Shown here piece by piece: positions 33,224 through 41,999 of a stretch of DNA of 56,016 bases. The notes beneath the pieces were generated by a model. The model was not told the DNA's origin, did not search any database, and saw only the letters and a program-made list of their open reading frames with translations. A program made the position numbers and the translations under genes. This DNA comes from an uncultured Anaerolineaceae bacterium. Lineage in GTDB: Bacteria > Chloroflexota > Anaerolineae > Anaerolineales > Anaerolineaceae. The DNA lies in the NCBI GenBank assembly GCA_927443345.1, contig CAKMKJ010000047.1:1-56016 (forward strand), written 5' to 3'. The first letter of the stretch is position 1. Every line of letters starts with the position of its first letter.

Positions 33224-33538
33224 TCAGCGATTTTCGATGTGGAATTCCTCGACCTGGACTTCTGGGAAGCGAGTTTCGACAAACTCAACCACCTTGTTGA
33301 GCACACGGGCGTTGTGGTCGGCGTCGGTAGAGAGGATAACACAGCCGAGCCAGGCGGACTGCCAGACGTCTTGTAGGCCAATCTCCGCTGCGGAGAGGTT
33401 GAATTCCTTGTGCAGGCGTGCGAGGATGGGAGAAAGCAGCGAACGCTTCTGCTTCAACGATCCGCAGCCTGGGAGCGAAAGCTTGAAAGTGAGAAGTGAA
33501 ACCGAGTGTTGGTTAATTTCATGATTTGCAGATGGCAT
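33224..33538 (-). CDS. ylxP: DUF503 family protein
   Basis: A 104-residue protein with the DUF503 pattern: FKLSLPGCGSLKQKRSLLSPILARLHKEFNLSAAEIG, then a WQSAWLGCVILSTDA strand. It matches YlxP, found near infB and rbfA in many bacteria and thought to be linked to translation, though the role is not established. Here it is not beside those genes. A CTCTCC/GGAGAG hairpin follows it at 33200-33217. Confidence 0.85.
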   Translation of the reverse strand: MPSANHEINQHSVSLLTFKLSLPGCGSLKQKRSLLSPILARLHKEFNLSAAEIGLQDVWQSAWLGCVILSTDADHNARVLNKVVEFVETRFPEVQVEEFHIENR

Positions 33539-33604
33539 CGAATGACTTTTCCATTCATACTAATATTAACAACTATAATCATAAATCAATAATTGTTTTT
33601 TGGA

Positions 33605-34948
33605 ATGATGATGAATTACTATCAGGCTCTCGATTTTCTTAATTCTCTGATTGATTTTAGCCACATCCGCAATCTGACCTATTCGGCGGAGAAGTTTGAT
33701 CTGCAGCGGATGCGCGACTTGCTGGGGTTGATGGATGACCCTCAGCAATACTTTCCGATTGTGCACGTGGCTGGGACGAAGGGCAAGGGTTCGACGGCGG
33801 CGATGATGGCCAGTGTGCTGCAGGCTGCCGGCTATCTGGTGGGGTTGTTCACCTCTCCGTTTTTGTTTGATTTCTGTGAGCAAATTCAGGTCAACAGTGA
33901 GTCGATTTCGCATGAGGAATTAACCAATCAAGTGGAGGTGCTCAAACCGCTGCTTGACCAGGTCAAAAACATTACTACCTTTGAAGCCACTACGGCGATA
34001 GCCTTTCAGTATTTTAAAGATTGCCAGGTGGATATAGCCATCATTGAAGCCGGTCTTGGCGGAAGAACGGATGCGACCAATGTGGTAGATCCGCTGCTGT
34101 CGGTGATCACATCTATTTCATATGACCATGTAGGGGTACTGGGCAGTACCATTGAGTTGATAGCGTCGCACAAAGCCGGGATAATCAAGCCGGGCAAGCC
34201 GGTGGTGGCTGCACACCAGGTTTACCCAGAGTCACTTAGAATCATCCGGGATACAGCAAAGCAAGTTGGTTCAGAAATCATAGAAGCGGATAAATTCGTG
34301 AACTGCTCCCCCATCAGCCATTCGCTGGAGGGACAGATTTTTAAAACTGACTTTGCACAACCAGGAAATGACACATGGGATGGCGATTATGGATTAGGTT
34401 TGCTTGGTGCGCACCAGATTGAGAATGCAGCCACAGCGCTGACAGCACTTTCAAATCTGACCAAATGGGGGTTTGCGATTGCAAAAGAGGAAGTCGCTGC
34501 GGGTTTGCGATATGTGATTTGGCCTTGTCGCTTTGAAGTGGTTAATCGCGATCCCCTGATGGTGTTAGACAGCGCCCACAATGTCGACAGCGTTAAAAAA
34601 CTTAAACAAAGCATGGCAGATTATCTCGGCGGGTACAAAATATTACTAATCTTTGGCTCTTCAGTGGATAAGGATATCGAAGGCATGTTCAAGGTACTCT
34701 TACCGGGGGTTGAAAAGGTGATTTTTGCTAAAAGCGAGCATCCGCGGGCCGCAGAACCTGCGATGCTGGTAAAATTAGTGAGAGACATCCCGGTGCGGTG
34801 CGAAGTGGCAGAAAATATCACCGAAGCAATTCAAAGCGCAAAAAAACAAGCCGATAGTCAAACAGCCGTGGTCGTGGCTGGCAGCATCTTCATCGCTGCG
34901 GCTGCCAGGGAAGTCATTCTCAATACTCAAGGCGGAAACAGTAAATGA
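33605..34948 (+). CDS. folC: Folylpolyglutamate synthase / dihydrofolate synthase
   Basis: This Mur-ligase-family enzyme of about 447 residues adds glutamate to folates (and possibly to dihydropteroate). The ATP-binding VAGTKGKGSTAAMMASVLQ motif, the GLFTSPFLFDFCEQIQVN folate loop and EAGLGGRTDATNVV are intact. VLDSAHNVDSVKKL opens the C-terminal domain. The start is uncertain among three consecutive ATG codons from 33605. It overlaps lon by 4 bases (ATGA). Confidence 0.94.
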   Translation: MMMNYYQALDFLNSLIDFSHIRNLTYSAEKFDLQRMRDLLGLMDDPQQYFPIVHVAGTKGKGSTAAMMASVLQAAGYLVGLFTSPFLFDFCEQIQVNSESISHEELTNQVEVLKPLLDQVKNITTFEATTAIAFQYFKDCQVDIAIIEAGLGGRTDATNVVDPLLSVITSISYDHVGVLGSTIELIASHKAGIIKPGKPVVAAHQVYPESLRIIRDTAKQVGSEIIEADKFVNCSPISHSLEGQIFKTDFAQPGNDTWDGDYGLGLLGAHQIENAATALTALSNLTKWGFAIAKEEVAAGLRYVIWPCRFEVVNRDPLMVLDSAHNVDSVKKLKQSMADYLGGYKILLIFGSSVDKDIEGMFKVLLPGVEKVIFAKSEHPRAAEPAMLVKLVRDIPVRCEVAENITEAIQSAKKQADSQTAVVVAGSIFIAAAAREVILNTQGGNSK

Positions 34949-37455
34949 AAGATGATTGGAAAAAACGGTTAGACAATCCCGAAGAATTTACCGCGGCGCT
35001 GTATCAGCGCACGGATGAGCTTTATCAAGTTACAGATGCCACTCCCGACGACAGCGGCATGATTCTGTGCCCGGCATTAATCATGCGGGATATTGTGGTT
35101 TTTCCACGTATGGTTTCGCCAATATTTGTGTCCCCCGGGCAAAACCTGGACGCCATTAATTATGTGCAAAAGAATGGCGGCACCATGATAGGGCTAATGC
35201 TCAAAGATAGCGAAATCGAAAACCCTGCCAGCGGAGATTATCTTGAGGTGGGTGTTGAAGTAGCGGTTGGCCGCCTGTTGACATTGCAAGACGGCAATGC
35301 ATCCGCGTTGGTTCAAGGACGTCGGCGCATCAAAATCATGGAGATCATTGAACATGATTCCTTTACCTGGGTGAAAGGCTTTGTCGTCAACGACAATCCG
35401 ATTTCAGACAGGCAAATTGAAGCGCTGATGCGTACCTCGCGCGATCTATTTGAAAAATGTGTGCAGCTTGACCGCAGTTTACCCGATGAAGCGCATTTGT
35501 TCTCAATCAATATATCCGAACCGGGTTGGCTGGCGGATATGATCGCCACAGCCATTTCTCTGCCTTTTGAAGAGCGTCTTGAACTCTTAACCATCATGGA
35601 GCCGAAAGAACGTTTGAAGAAAGTCAACTGGCTGCTGGCACAAGAGCTGGATGTGCTTCAGCTTGAAGACGAAATTCAAAACCGGGTGCAAAGTGAAGTG
35701 GATCGCTCGCAGAGGGAATTTTATCTGCGTGAACAGTTAAAAGCCATCCAGAATGAACTGGGCGAAGGGGATATATGGACGCGTGAACTCACCGAATTAC
35801 GCTCCAAGATCGAACAGAAAAAAATGCCGGAGGAAGCCAAAGCGACGGCCGATAAAGAAATAGAGCGCATGACCCAGATGCCGCCGATGTCGCCAGAAGT
35901 GGGCATCATCCGCACTTATCTAGACTGGATCATTGATCTGCCTTGGGGTGAGACCACTGATGATAATTTGGATGTCAGGCATGCTGGCAAGGTTTTGAAT
36001 GATAATCATTATGGCCTCGGCAAAGCAAAAGACCGTATTTTAGAATACATCGCGGTAAAAAGTCTTAAGCCAAAGAAAGAGCGTCAGCCCATTTTGTGCT
36101 TCACGGGACCTCCTGGAACCGGTAAAACCTCTTTGGGACAATCGATTGCCACTGCGCTGGGGCGTAAGTTCGTGCGCCTTTCGCTGGGCGGTGTGAGAGA
36201 TGAAGCAGAAATCCGCGGACATAGGCGTACTTACATTGGCGCCATGCCCGGTCGTATTTTGCAAACCATGAAGCGGGCTGGATCGAGCAATCCGCTTTTC
36301 ATGTTGGACGAGATTGATAAGTTAGGCTCAGATTTCAGGGGCGACCCCTCATCAGCGCTATTGGAAGTGCTAGACCCCGAACAAAATTACTCTTTTTCTG
36401 ACCATTACCTGGAATTGCCATTTGACTTGTCAAAGGTGATGTTTATCACCACAGCCAACAGTTTAGCGCTGATTCCACCTGCGCTTTTAGACCGAATGGA
36501 AATCCTTGAGTTCCCTGGTTACATTGAAGAAGAAAAACTTGAAATTGCGCGTCGATTTTTAATACCGAGGCAGCTTGAAGAAAGTGGACTGGAGGAAGAA
36601 GAACTCGTTTTTGAAGATTCAGCGGTAAAAAAAGTGATCCGTGAATATACATATGAAGCTGGCGTACGCAACCTTGAGCGTGAAATTGGCCGTATTTGTC
36701 GTAAAGAAGCACGTTTGAAGTCAGAAAAGAAGCGGGTGATTAAAAACCTGACCACAACGGTGGTAGAAAAATTCCTCGGTCCGCCCCAGTTCTTTATGAC
36801 TGAAGGAGAGCGGCAGGATGAATGTGGTGTGGCGACCGCACTGGCGTGGACGGAAAACGGCGGCGAAATTATGCCGGTTGAGGTGTTGATCCTAGAGGGG
36901 AAGGGCAACATGCAGGTCACCGGCCAGATTGGTGAAATCATGCAGGAGTCCGCCCAGGCCGCGCTATCTTATCTCAAGTCTCGATCAGCGGAATTTGATA
37001 TTGACCCGGATATTTATGAAAATCTGGATGTTCACATTCACATCCCGGAAGGCGCCATCCCCAAAGATGGGCCATCCGCGGGTATTACAATGGCAACAGC
37101 CCTGGTTTCTGCATTCTCGGAGCATAAAGTACGTAAAGAAGTGTGCATGACGGGTGAAATAACCTTGCGTGGTAAAGTTTTGCCGATCGGCGGTGTGCGC
37201 GAGAAGATATTAGCTGCCCACCGTGCAGGTATGAAAACGGTCCTATTGCCTGAAAAGAATAAAAAAGATCTGGTTGAAGTGCCAAAAAAGGTATTGGAAG
37301 ATTTGAATATCATAATGGTCAGGCATATGGATGATGTCTTACCGGTCGCTTTACATCCAGAGCCGACATTTGAAAATCGAACGCTAAAAAAGATCAGGGA
37401 ATTAATACTAAAAGACAGAGAAGAAGATAGAAAAGAAGAAGAGAAGAAAAATTAA
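34945..37455 (+). CDS. lon: ATP-dependent Lon protease
   Basis: An 836-residue LonA-type protease. It has an N-terminal substrate-binding LAN domain (about 40-245), coiled region, AAA+ module (FTGPPGTGKTSLGQSIA, PLFMLDEIDKL) and a C-terminal protease domain. The catalytic dyad is Ser in PKDGPSAGI with Lys in GVREKILAAHRAG. The first 40 residues are an extra charged N-terminus. It degrades misfolded and regulatory proteins in the cytosol. Co-transcribed with folC by the 4-base overlap and ended by a strong hairpin. Confidence 0.97.
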   Translation: MKDDWKKRLDNPEEFTAALYQRTDELYQVTDATPDDSGMILCPALIMRDIVVFPRMVSPIFVSPGQNLDAINYVQKNGGTMIGLMLKDSEIENPASGDYLEVGVEVAVGRLLTLQDGNASALVQGRRRIKIMEIIEHDSFTWVKGFVVNDNPISDRQIEALMRTSRDLFEKCVQLDRSLPDEAHLFSINISEPGWLADMIATAISLPFEERLELLTIMEPKERLKKVNWLLAQELDVLQLEDEIQNRVQSEVDRSQREFYLREQLKAIQNELGEGDIWTRELTELRSKIEQKKMPEEAKATADKEIERMTQMPPMSPEVGIIRTYLDWIIDLPWGETTDDNLDVRHAGKVLNDNHYGLGKAKDRILEYIAVKSLKPKKERQPILCFTGPPGTGKTSLGQSIATALGRKFVRLSLGGVRDEAEIRGHRRTYIGAMPGRILQTMKRAGSSNPLFMLDEIDKLGSDFRGDPSSALLEVLDPEQNYSFSDHYLELPFDLSKVMFITTANSLALIPPALLDRMEILEFPGYIEEEKLEIARRFLIPRQLEESGLEEEELVFEDSAVKKVIREYTYEAGVRNLEREIGRICRKEARLKSEKKRVIKNLTTTVVEKFLGPPQFFMTEGERQDECGVATALAWTENGGEIMPVEVLILEGKGNMQVTGQIGEIMQESAQAALSYLKSRSAEFDIDPDIYENLDVHIHIPEGAIPKDGPSAGITMATALVSAFSEHKVRKEVCMTGEITLRGKVLPIGGVREKILAAHRAGMKTVLLPEKNKKDLVEVPKKVLEDLNIIMVRHMDDVLPVALHPEPTFENRTLKKIRELILKDREEDRKEEEKKN

Positions 37456-37503
37456 TATAATAGTTATCATAACAAATGATGTTATTAAATTTGATTAGAG
37501 CAG

Positions 37504-37536
37504 AAACCCGATTTCTAAGAACTGAAATCGGGTTTT
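37504..37536 (+). terminator. Terminator of folC-lon, probably bidirectional
   Basis: A perfect 12-bp stem, AAACCCGATTTC (37504-37515) and GAAATCGGGTTT (37524-37535), with an 8-nt loop and T-rich ends on both strands. It probably also ends the converging recG-coaD operon. Confidence 0.88.
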
Positions 37537-37578
37537 GAAATTAAACTTGGTAATCGGATTCAGTATAAGTTAATCTGG

Positions 37579-38043
37579 TTATTGAGAAAGCGGTTTGCGT
37601 TTTTCGGTTTGTAGGGCGATGATGCCATTTTTAACTTGATTGAGACTTTTTTCCAGTTCGATTTGCATAGCTGTCAGGGTTTGAACCACATATTCATCCG
37701 TGTCACGGCGGGTTTGTTCACTTTCTTGCCTGGCCTGGTTTATGATCTGTTCAGCGCGAACCTGCGCAGCGAGGGTGGTAGGGTCTTTATCGACTAATTT
37801 TTCACTTTTTTCACGTGCGAGGGCAATGGTGCGGTTAGCCTCTTCCTGGGCTTGTGCAAGCACTCGGTCGCGTTGAGCGAGCAATTGCTGCGCTTTCTTG
37901 ATCTCATCAGGGATGGTAATCCTCATCTGATCGATCAAATCCAACATGCGATCTTCATCCACGACGACGCTGTGGGTGAACCAAATAGGCTTGCTTTCGT
38001 TAAAAAGCTCTTCAAGTCGATCAACCAGATGCAAGATATCCAT
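37579..38043 (-). CDS. SepIVA/DivIVA-like coiled-coil protein
   Basis: This 154-residue protein starts ILHLVDRLEELFNESKPIW, then VVVDEDRMLDLIDQMRITIPDEIKKAQQLLAQRDRVLAQAQEEANR, followed by a long charged coiled coil. The layout matches SepIVA of actinobacteria, a DivIVA-like septation and growth factor: a short N-terminal module, a DxxxELIDxIxxxxPxExxxAQxxLxxRDxxL segment, then a coiled coil. SepIVA genes also lie beside coaD. Here the neighbours are coaD and recG, which supports the call. AAGGAG precedes the ATG. A role in division-site or envelope organisation is inferred, not shown. Confidence 0.75.
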   Translation of the reverse strand: MDILHLVDRLEELFNESKPIWFTHSVVVDEDRMLDLIDQMRITIPDEIKKAQQLLAQRDRVLAQAQEEANRTIALAREKSEKLVDKDPTTLAAQVRAEQIINQARQESEQTRRDTDEYVVQTLTAMQIELEKSLNQVKNGIIALQTEKRKPLSQ

Positions 38044-38107
38044 TAGATACTCCTTACAGTATTATATCCAATAACTATGATATCTGTTGCAATCTTCGGG
38101 CCAACTA

Positions 38108-38632
38108 TTAATCCCTCAATGTGTGACCAGGGACGATCGGGTTGTTATCCCCCAGATTGGACAGTTTTTTTTTCAAAATCTCTTCAACGGATTTTGGAAC
38201 CATAGTGCTGATGTCACCGCCAAGCGATGCTATTTCTCGCACAGTGGAAGAGGACAGGAAGGTGTGTTCTTCGCTGGTGATCAGAGCCATCATTTCGACA
38301 TTTTGTGTCAGCCGGTGATTAGCCAGCGCCATGCGGAATTCAAATTCAAAATCAGAAAAAACGCGCAAACCCCTGATCATGACCTTAGCACCGATCAATT
38401 CGCAAAAATTTACGGTCAATCCGCTGTAGCCACACACAGTCACTTTTGGGTTATCTTTAAACACACCTTTAACAAGCGAAATTCTTTCTTCTGGCGACAA
38501 TAAAAAATTTTTGAGCGGCTTATCGAAAACAGCGATGACAAGCTCGTCTACCAATTTGGCTGCGCGGTTTGCAATATCAATGTGTCCATTATGAATGGGA
38601 TCGAAAGACCCGGGAAAAACGGCTTTTAACAT
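38108..38632 (-). CDS. coaD: Phosphopantetheine adenylyltransferase
   Basis: A 174-residue nucleotidyltransferase of coenzyme A biosynthesis that transfers AMP from ATP to 4'-phosphopantetheine. The PGSFDPIHNGHIDI motif with the HxGH site, MIRGLRVFSDFEFEF and the C-terminal SSSTVREIASLGGDIS are all intact. An AGGAG site overlaps the spacer from recG, which ends 7 bases upstream. Co-transcribed with recG and the SepIVA-like gene. Confidence 0.96.
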   Translation of the reverse strand: MLKAVFPGSFDPIHNGHIDIANRAAKLVDELVIAVFDKPLKNFLLSPEERISLVKGVFKDNPKVTVCGYSGLTVNFCELIGAKVMIRGLRVFSDFEFEFRMALANHRLTQNVEMMALITSEEHTFLSSSTVREIASLGGDISTMVPKSVEEILKKKLSNLGDNNPIVPGHTLRD

Positions 38633-38638
38633 TTGCTC

Positions 38639-41092
38639 CTAACTCAAATCACTATTTTCTGAATGCCAAAATTCGGATACTTTACTTAATAATAATGCAT
38701 TTTCGGGTTTTGAAAGCATCGGATCGGCGGTGAATAATTCTTCAGCCACATTGCGGGCCAACTCGATCAAGCGGATGTCGGTGATGCGCGCCATACGTAA
38801 ATCAGCAAAACCGGATTGGCGATAGCCAATGAAGTCGCCGGGTCCGCGCTGCTCAAGGTCTTTTTCGGCTAACACAAAACCATCGTTGGTTTCGGTCATC
38901 ACTATAAGGCGTTCGTTTTCGAGCGAATCTGCGGTTTCTGGAATCAGCAGACATATGGATTGCTCGTCGCCACGTCCGACACGGCCGCGCAATTGATGAA
39001 GTTGGGCCAGACCAAATCGGTTTGCGCCTTCAATCATCATGACGGTTGCATTGGGGATATCCACGCCAACTTCAATCACTGTAGTGGAAACAAGAATATC
39101 AAACTCTTTGTTTCTAAAGTTTTTCATGACGGATTCTTTTTCATCAGGGGTCATTTTGCCATGCAACAGCCCCACTTTTAGATTCGGGAAGATATCTTTC
39201 TGAAGGACTTCATGGTCATCCACGGCTGCTTTAACTTCGTCATTGTCGCCCTGGTCTATGAGTGGATAGACGATAAAAGCCTGGTGTCCGTTCTCGATTT
39301 GGGTTTTGACCAGTTGGTAGGCACGTTCACGCTCCAACGGACTGAGCACGTAGGTTTTAACCGGCTTTCTGCCAACTGGCATCTCATCCATGATGGAAAG
39401 CTCGAGATCACCGTAAAGAGTCAGGGCGAGTGACCGGGGAATGGGTGTGGCCGTCATGACCAGCAAATGGGGGTTGGTACCTTTTTTTCGCAGGGCTGCT
39501 CTTTGTGCCACACCAAAACGGTGCTGCTCATCAATGACAGCAAATTGCAGGTTCTTGAATTGAATTGGATCTTCAATCAAGGCATGAGTACCGATGATCA
39601 ACTTGATCGAGCCATCGAGCAAACCTTGTTTGATCGTCTCACGTTCCTTGGGGTTGGAATCACCAGTGAGCAATACTATTTCGCTGCTTTTCAATGGGGC
39701 ATGCGGGTGGCTTTCATCTGCCAGAAATTTTTGCATGGAACGGTAATGTTGTTCTGCAAGGATACCGGTAGGTGCCATAATGACGGCCTGACCGTCTTTA
39801 AGTACGACAATGGCGGCTGTAAGGGCTGCAATAATGGTTTTGCCTGACCCCACATCTCCCTGGAGCAAGCGATTCATGGGGCTGCCGCTGGCAAGGTCTT
39901 TTTGAACTTCAACAAAGGTTTTTTGCTGGGCACCGGTCAATTCAAAGGGCAGTCCATTTATTAATTGATTAATTATTTCTGGTTCGATAACAAATTTTTC
40001 AGCAGTTTGAGTGACCCAACTTTTTTTCTGCTGCAAAACACCTAATTGAAGTAAAAAGATTTCATCAAAGGCAAGGCGGCGCTGCGCTGAAAGCAACGTG
40101 TCGTGGGTTTTAGGGTAATGAATTTGAGTTAAAGCTGTATTAATATCGACTATCTTTGCTTTGATTCTAATACTCTCTGGCAGAAAATCAGCAACACGGC
40201 TGGCATAAAAACTGACTGCTTCGTTAACTGCAGTGCGAACTATCTTTTGTGAAAGCCCCGAGGTTAATGGATAAACGGGAATGATGCCGTTCGTGCTCAA
40301 GTGGCTTTGATCCAGTTCTTCAAAACTGGGATCATTCATTTGTTTGCGACCGAGATAGGGTTCGACCTTACCCGAGATCACTAGTTGTCTGCCGTGCTGA
40401 AACTGGTTTGCGAAGTTTTGAGCGTATTTGCTGCCTCTAAAAAAGGAAAGCCTCAGAAAACCAGTGCCATCACTGACCACCACTTCTACGCGCGAAAGTT
40501 CTCGATTGCGTACCTTGGTCACCAGCGTGCTTTGAACGGTGGCAATGATGGTAAGAACATCATCGTATTCCAAATGATTGATCGTTTTGAGGGTTGAATA
40601 ATCATCATGACGGCGGGGAAAAAAATACAACAAGTCGCCGATGGTATTTACACCAAGGTTCTTGAAATCTGCCGCACGACTCATTCCAATTTTGTTGAGA
40701 AGATGGAGCGGTGCGGTTAATCCGTGGGTGGGTTTGGAGGCCGTTTCAGATAGTGGAGGAGCAGTATTGCGGAAATTAGAATTGCGGTTTTGATATTGGG
40801 GTTTAGAGAGCGATGATTTGTCGTAAGTCGTGATTGGCGTGGAAGTTTCTTCGCCGAGTAGGAGAAGAATATCTTTTGTTGACCGTTCACGGTCTTCAAC
40901 AGAAGAACGGCTGTACGCTGCAAAATAAGATTCAATATTGGATTTGAGTTCTTCCGAAATGCCTTCTTTGATCAATTCAGGGCGTAACGCGGGTAGAAAC
41001 TTTTCGAGTCCCCCGATGATGGCTCTATTGGCGTACTTGTTTTGTACTTCCAACATGAGAATTTTGCGAATTTTGTCCAATGAAGTTGGCAT
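38639..41092 (-). CDS. recG: ATP-dependent DNA helicase RecG
   Basis: An 817-residue superfamily 2 helicase that remodels stalled forks and Holliday junctions. Residues about 130-330 hold the wedge OB-fold domain, then the helicase motifs: LLQGDVGSGKT (Walker A), IDEQHRFGVAQR (DExH box), TATPIPRSLALT, and the motif VI region QLRGRVGRGDEQS. It is about 120 residues longer than Escherichia coli RecG because of an N-terminal helical extension, seen in some other phyla. It is followed by coaD and preceded by degV. Confidence 0.95.
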   Translation of the reverse strand: MPTSLDKIRKILMLEVQNKYANRAIIGGLEKFLPALRPELIKEGISEELKSNIESYFAAYSRSSVEDRERSTKDILLLLGEETSTPITTYDKSSLSKPQYQNRNSNFRNTAPPLSETASKPTHGLTAPLHLLNKIGMSRAADFKNLGVNTIGDLLYFFPRRHDDYSTLKTINHLEYDDVLTIIATVQSTLVTKVRNRELSRVEVVVSDGTGFLRLSFFRGSKYAQNFANQFQHGRQLVISGKVEPYLGRKQMNDPSFEELDQSHLSTNGIIPVYPLTSGLSQKIVRTAVNEAVSFYASRVADFLPESIRIKAKIVDINTALTQIHYPKTHDTLLSAQRRLAFDEIFLLQLGVLQQKKSWVTQTAEKFVIEPEIINQLINGLPFELTGAQQKTFVEVQKDLASGSPMNRLLQGDVGSGKTIIAALTAAIVVLKDGQAVIMAPTGILAEQHYRSMQKFLADESHPHAPLKSSEIVLLTGDSNPKERETIKQGLLDGSIKLIIGTHALIEDPIQFKNLQFAVIDEQHRFGVAQRAALRKKGTNPHLLVMTATPIPRSLALTLYGDLELSIMDEMPVGRKPVKTYVLSPLERERAYQLVKTQIENGHQAFIVYPLIDQGDNDEVKAAVDDHEVLQKDIFPNLKVGLLHGKMTPDEKESVMKNFRNKEFDILVSTTVIEVGVDIPNATVMMIEGANRFGLAQLHQLRGRVGRGDEQSICLLIPETADSLENERLIVMTETNDGFVLAEKDLEQRGPGDFIGYRQSGFADLRMARITDIRLIELARNVAEELFTADPMLSKPENALLLSKVSEFWHSENSDLS

Positions 41093-41141
41093 AGCTCTAT
41101 TTTACCCGAAAGACAGAAAATCCATTTTGCGCAGGGGCTAT

Positions 41142-41999
41142 TCAGTTATTTTCGATGACCACCAATCCAAAACCTTTTGGTCCGATCAAGGATGAAAGAT
41201 AATTATTATGTGGATGTTCAGTATAGATTGTAGCAGGATGATTTTCATCAAGGTATTGCTTGATCAATTTTGCTTCTTGAATGGCAGGTGTTGTGGTTTG
41301 TAAAAATGAGACCTGGAAAAGATCATCAAACTCATCAATGTATTCAATAAAGTAGTCAATTACTCCATGGATGTTTTTTAGTTTGTCAATTGGCGTAAAA
41401 GTTCCGTCTTCAAGGCTGAAAATAGGCAGTAAAGAAAGCATTTCACCGACGACACTCTGACCTTTGTCTATATAGCCTGCATTATATAGGTAAGATAAGC
41501 CCGGGGTGCAAAGCAAAGTGTAAATATGCGGTAATTGTTCGCGCAGAGTTTCTTCAATAAGATTGCCAGCGGTATTATTTGAGATCAAATCCATTGCAGA
41601 TTGAATCAGGAAACCCTGACCAATGGATAAAGATTGACTATCAATAAGATGCACAGAAGCGCGCCCCTTAATTTTGTTGAGAAGCGCAATAATTGTGGCA
41701 TAAGCTGGATTGATCTCTTTGGAATGTAAAATGATAAACACATCATCAAATTGATTGACGCTAGTTTCAATGACTTCTCGAATTTCATCGGAATCAGGAA
41801 CCCTGATGATGGGATCCTTGTTTAGAGCCAGATGCTTTGGAAAGTCCAGACCATTATTATGGTTAGTCTCTTTTGGGTTGATAAAAGAATACTCCGTTTT
41901 AAAGTTGATAAAACGGAGACAAATATTCTCTGGGAAGTTAACCCTGGTAAATTGTGCGGCATTGTCAGCTATGATGCAACATGATGGCATAAAACTCAC
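41142..41999 (-). CDS. DegV-family fatty-acid-binding protein (FakB-like)
   Basis: A 285-residue two-domain protein of the DegV fold. Relatives (FakB) hold a fatty acid for phosphorylation by FakA. Family features are a short N-terminal Asp-containing strand (IADNAAQF), VFIILHSKEINPAYATI, VHLIDSQSLSIGQGFLIQSA, and the EDGTFTPIDKLKN turn. It overlaps the upstream FakA-like gene by 4 bases (GTGA). The start codon is a GTG; an ATG three codons later is possible. The pair would feed exogenous fatty acids into phospholipids. Confidence 0.85.
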   Translation of the reverse strand: MSFMPSCCIIADNAAQFTRVNFPENICLRFINFKTEYSFINPKETNHNNGLDFPKHLALNKDPIIRVPDSDEIREVIETSVNQFDDVFIILHSKEINPAYATIIALLNKIKGRASVHLIDSQSLSIGQGFLIQSAMDLISNNTAGNLIEETLREQLPHIYTLLCTPGLSYLYNAGYIDKGQSVVGEMLSLLPIFSLEDGTFTPIDKLKNIHGVIDYFIEYIDEFDDLFQVSFLQTTTPAIQEAKLIKQYLDENHPATIYTEHPHNNYLSSLIGPKGFGLVVIENN

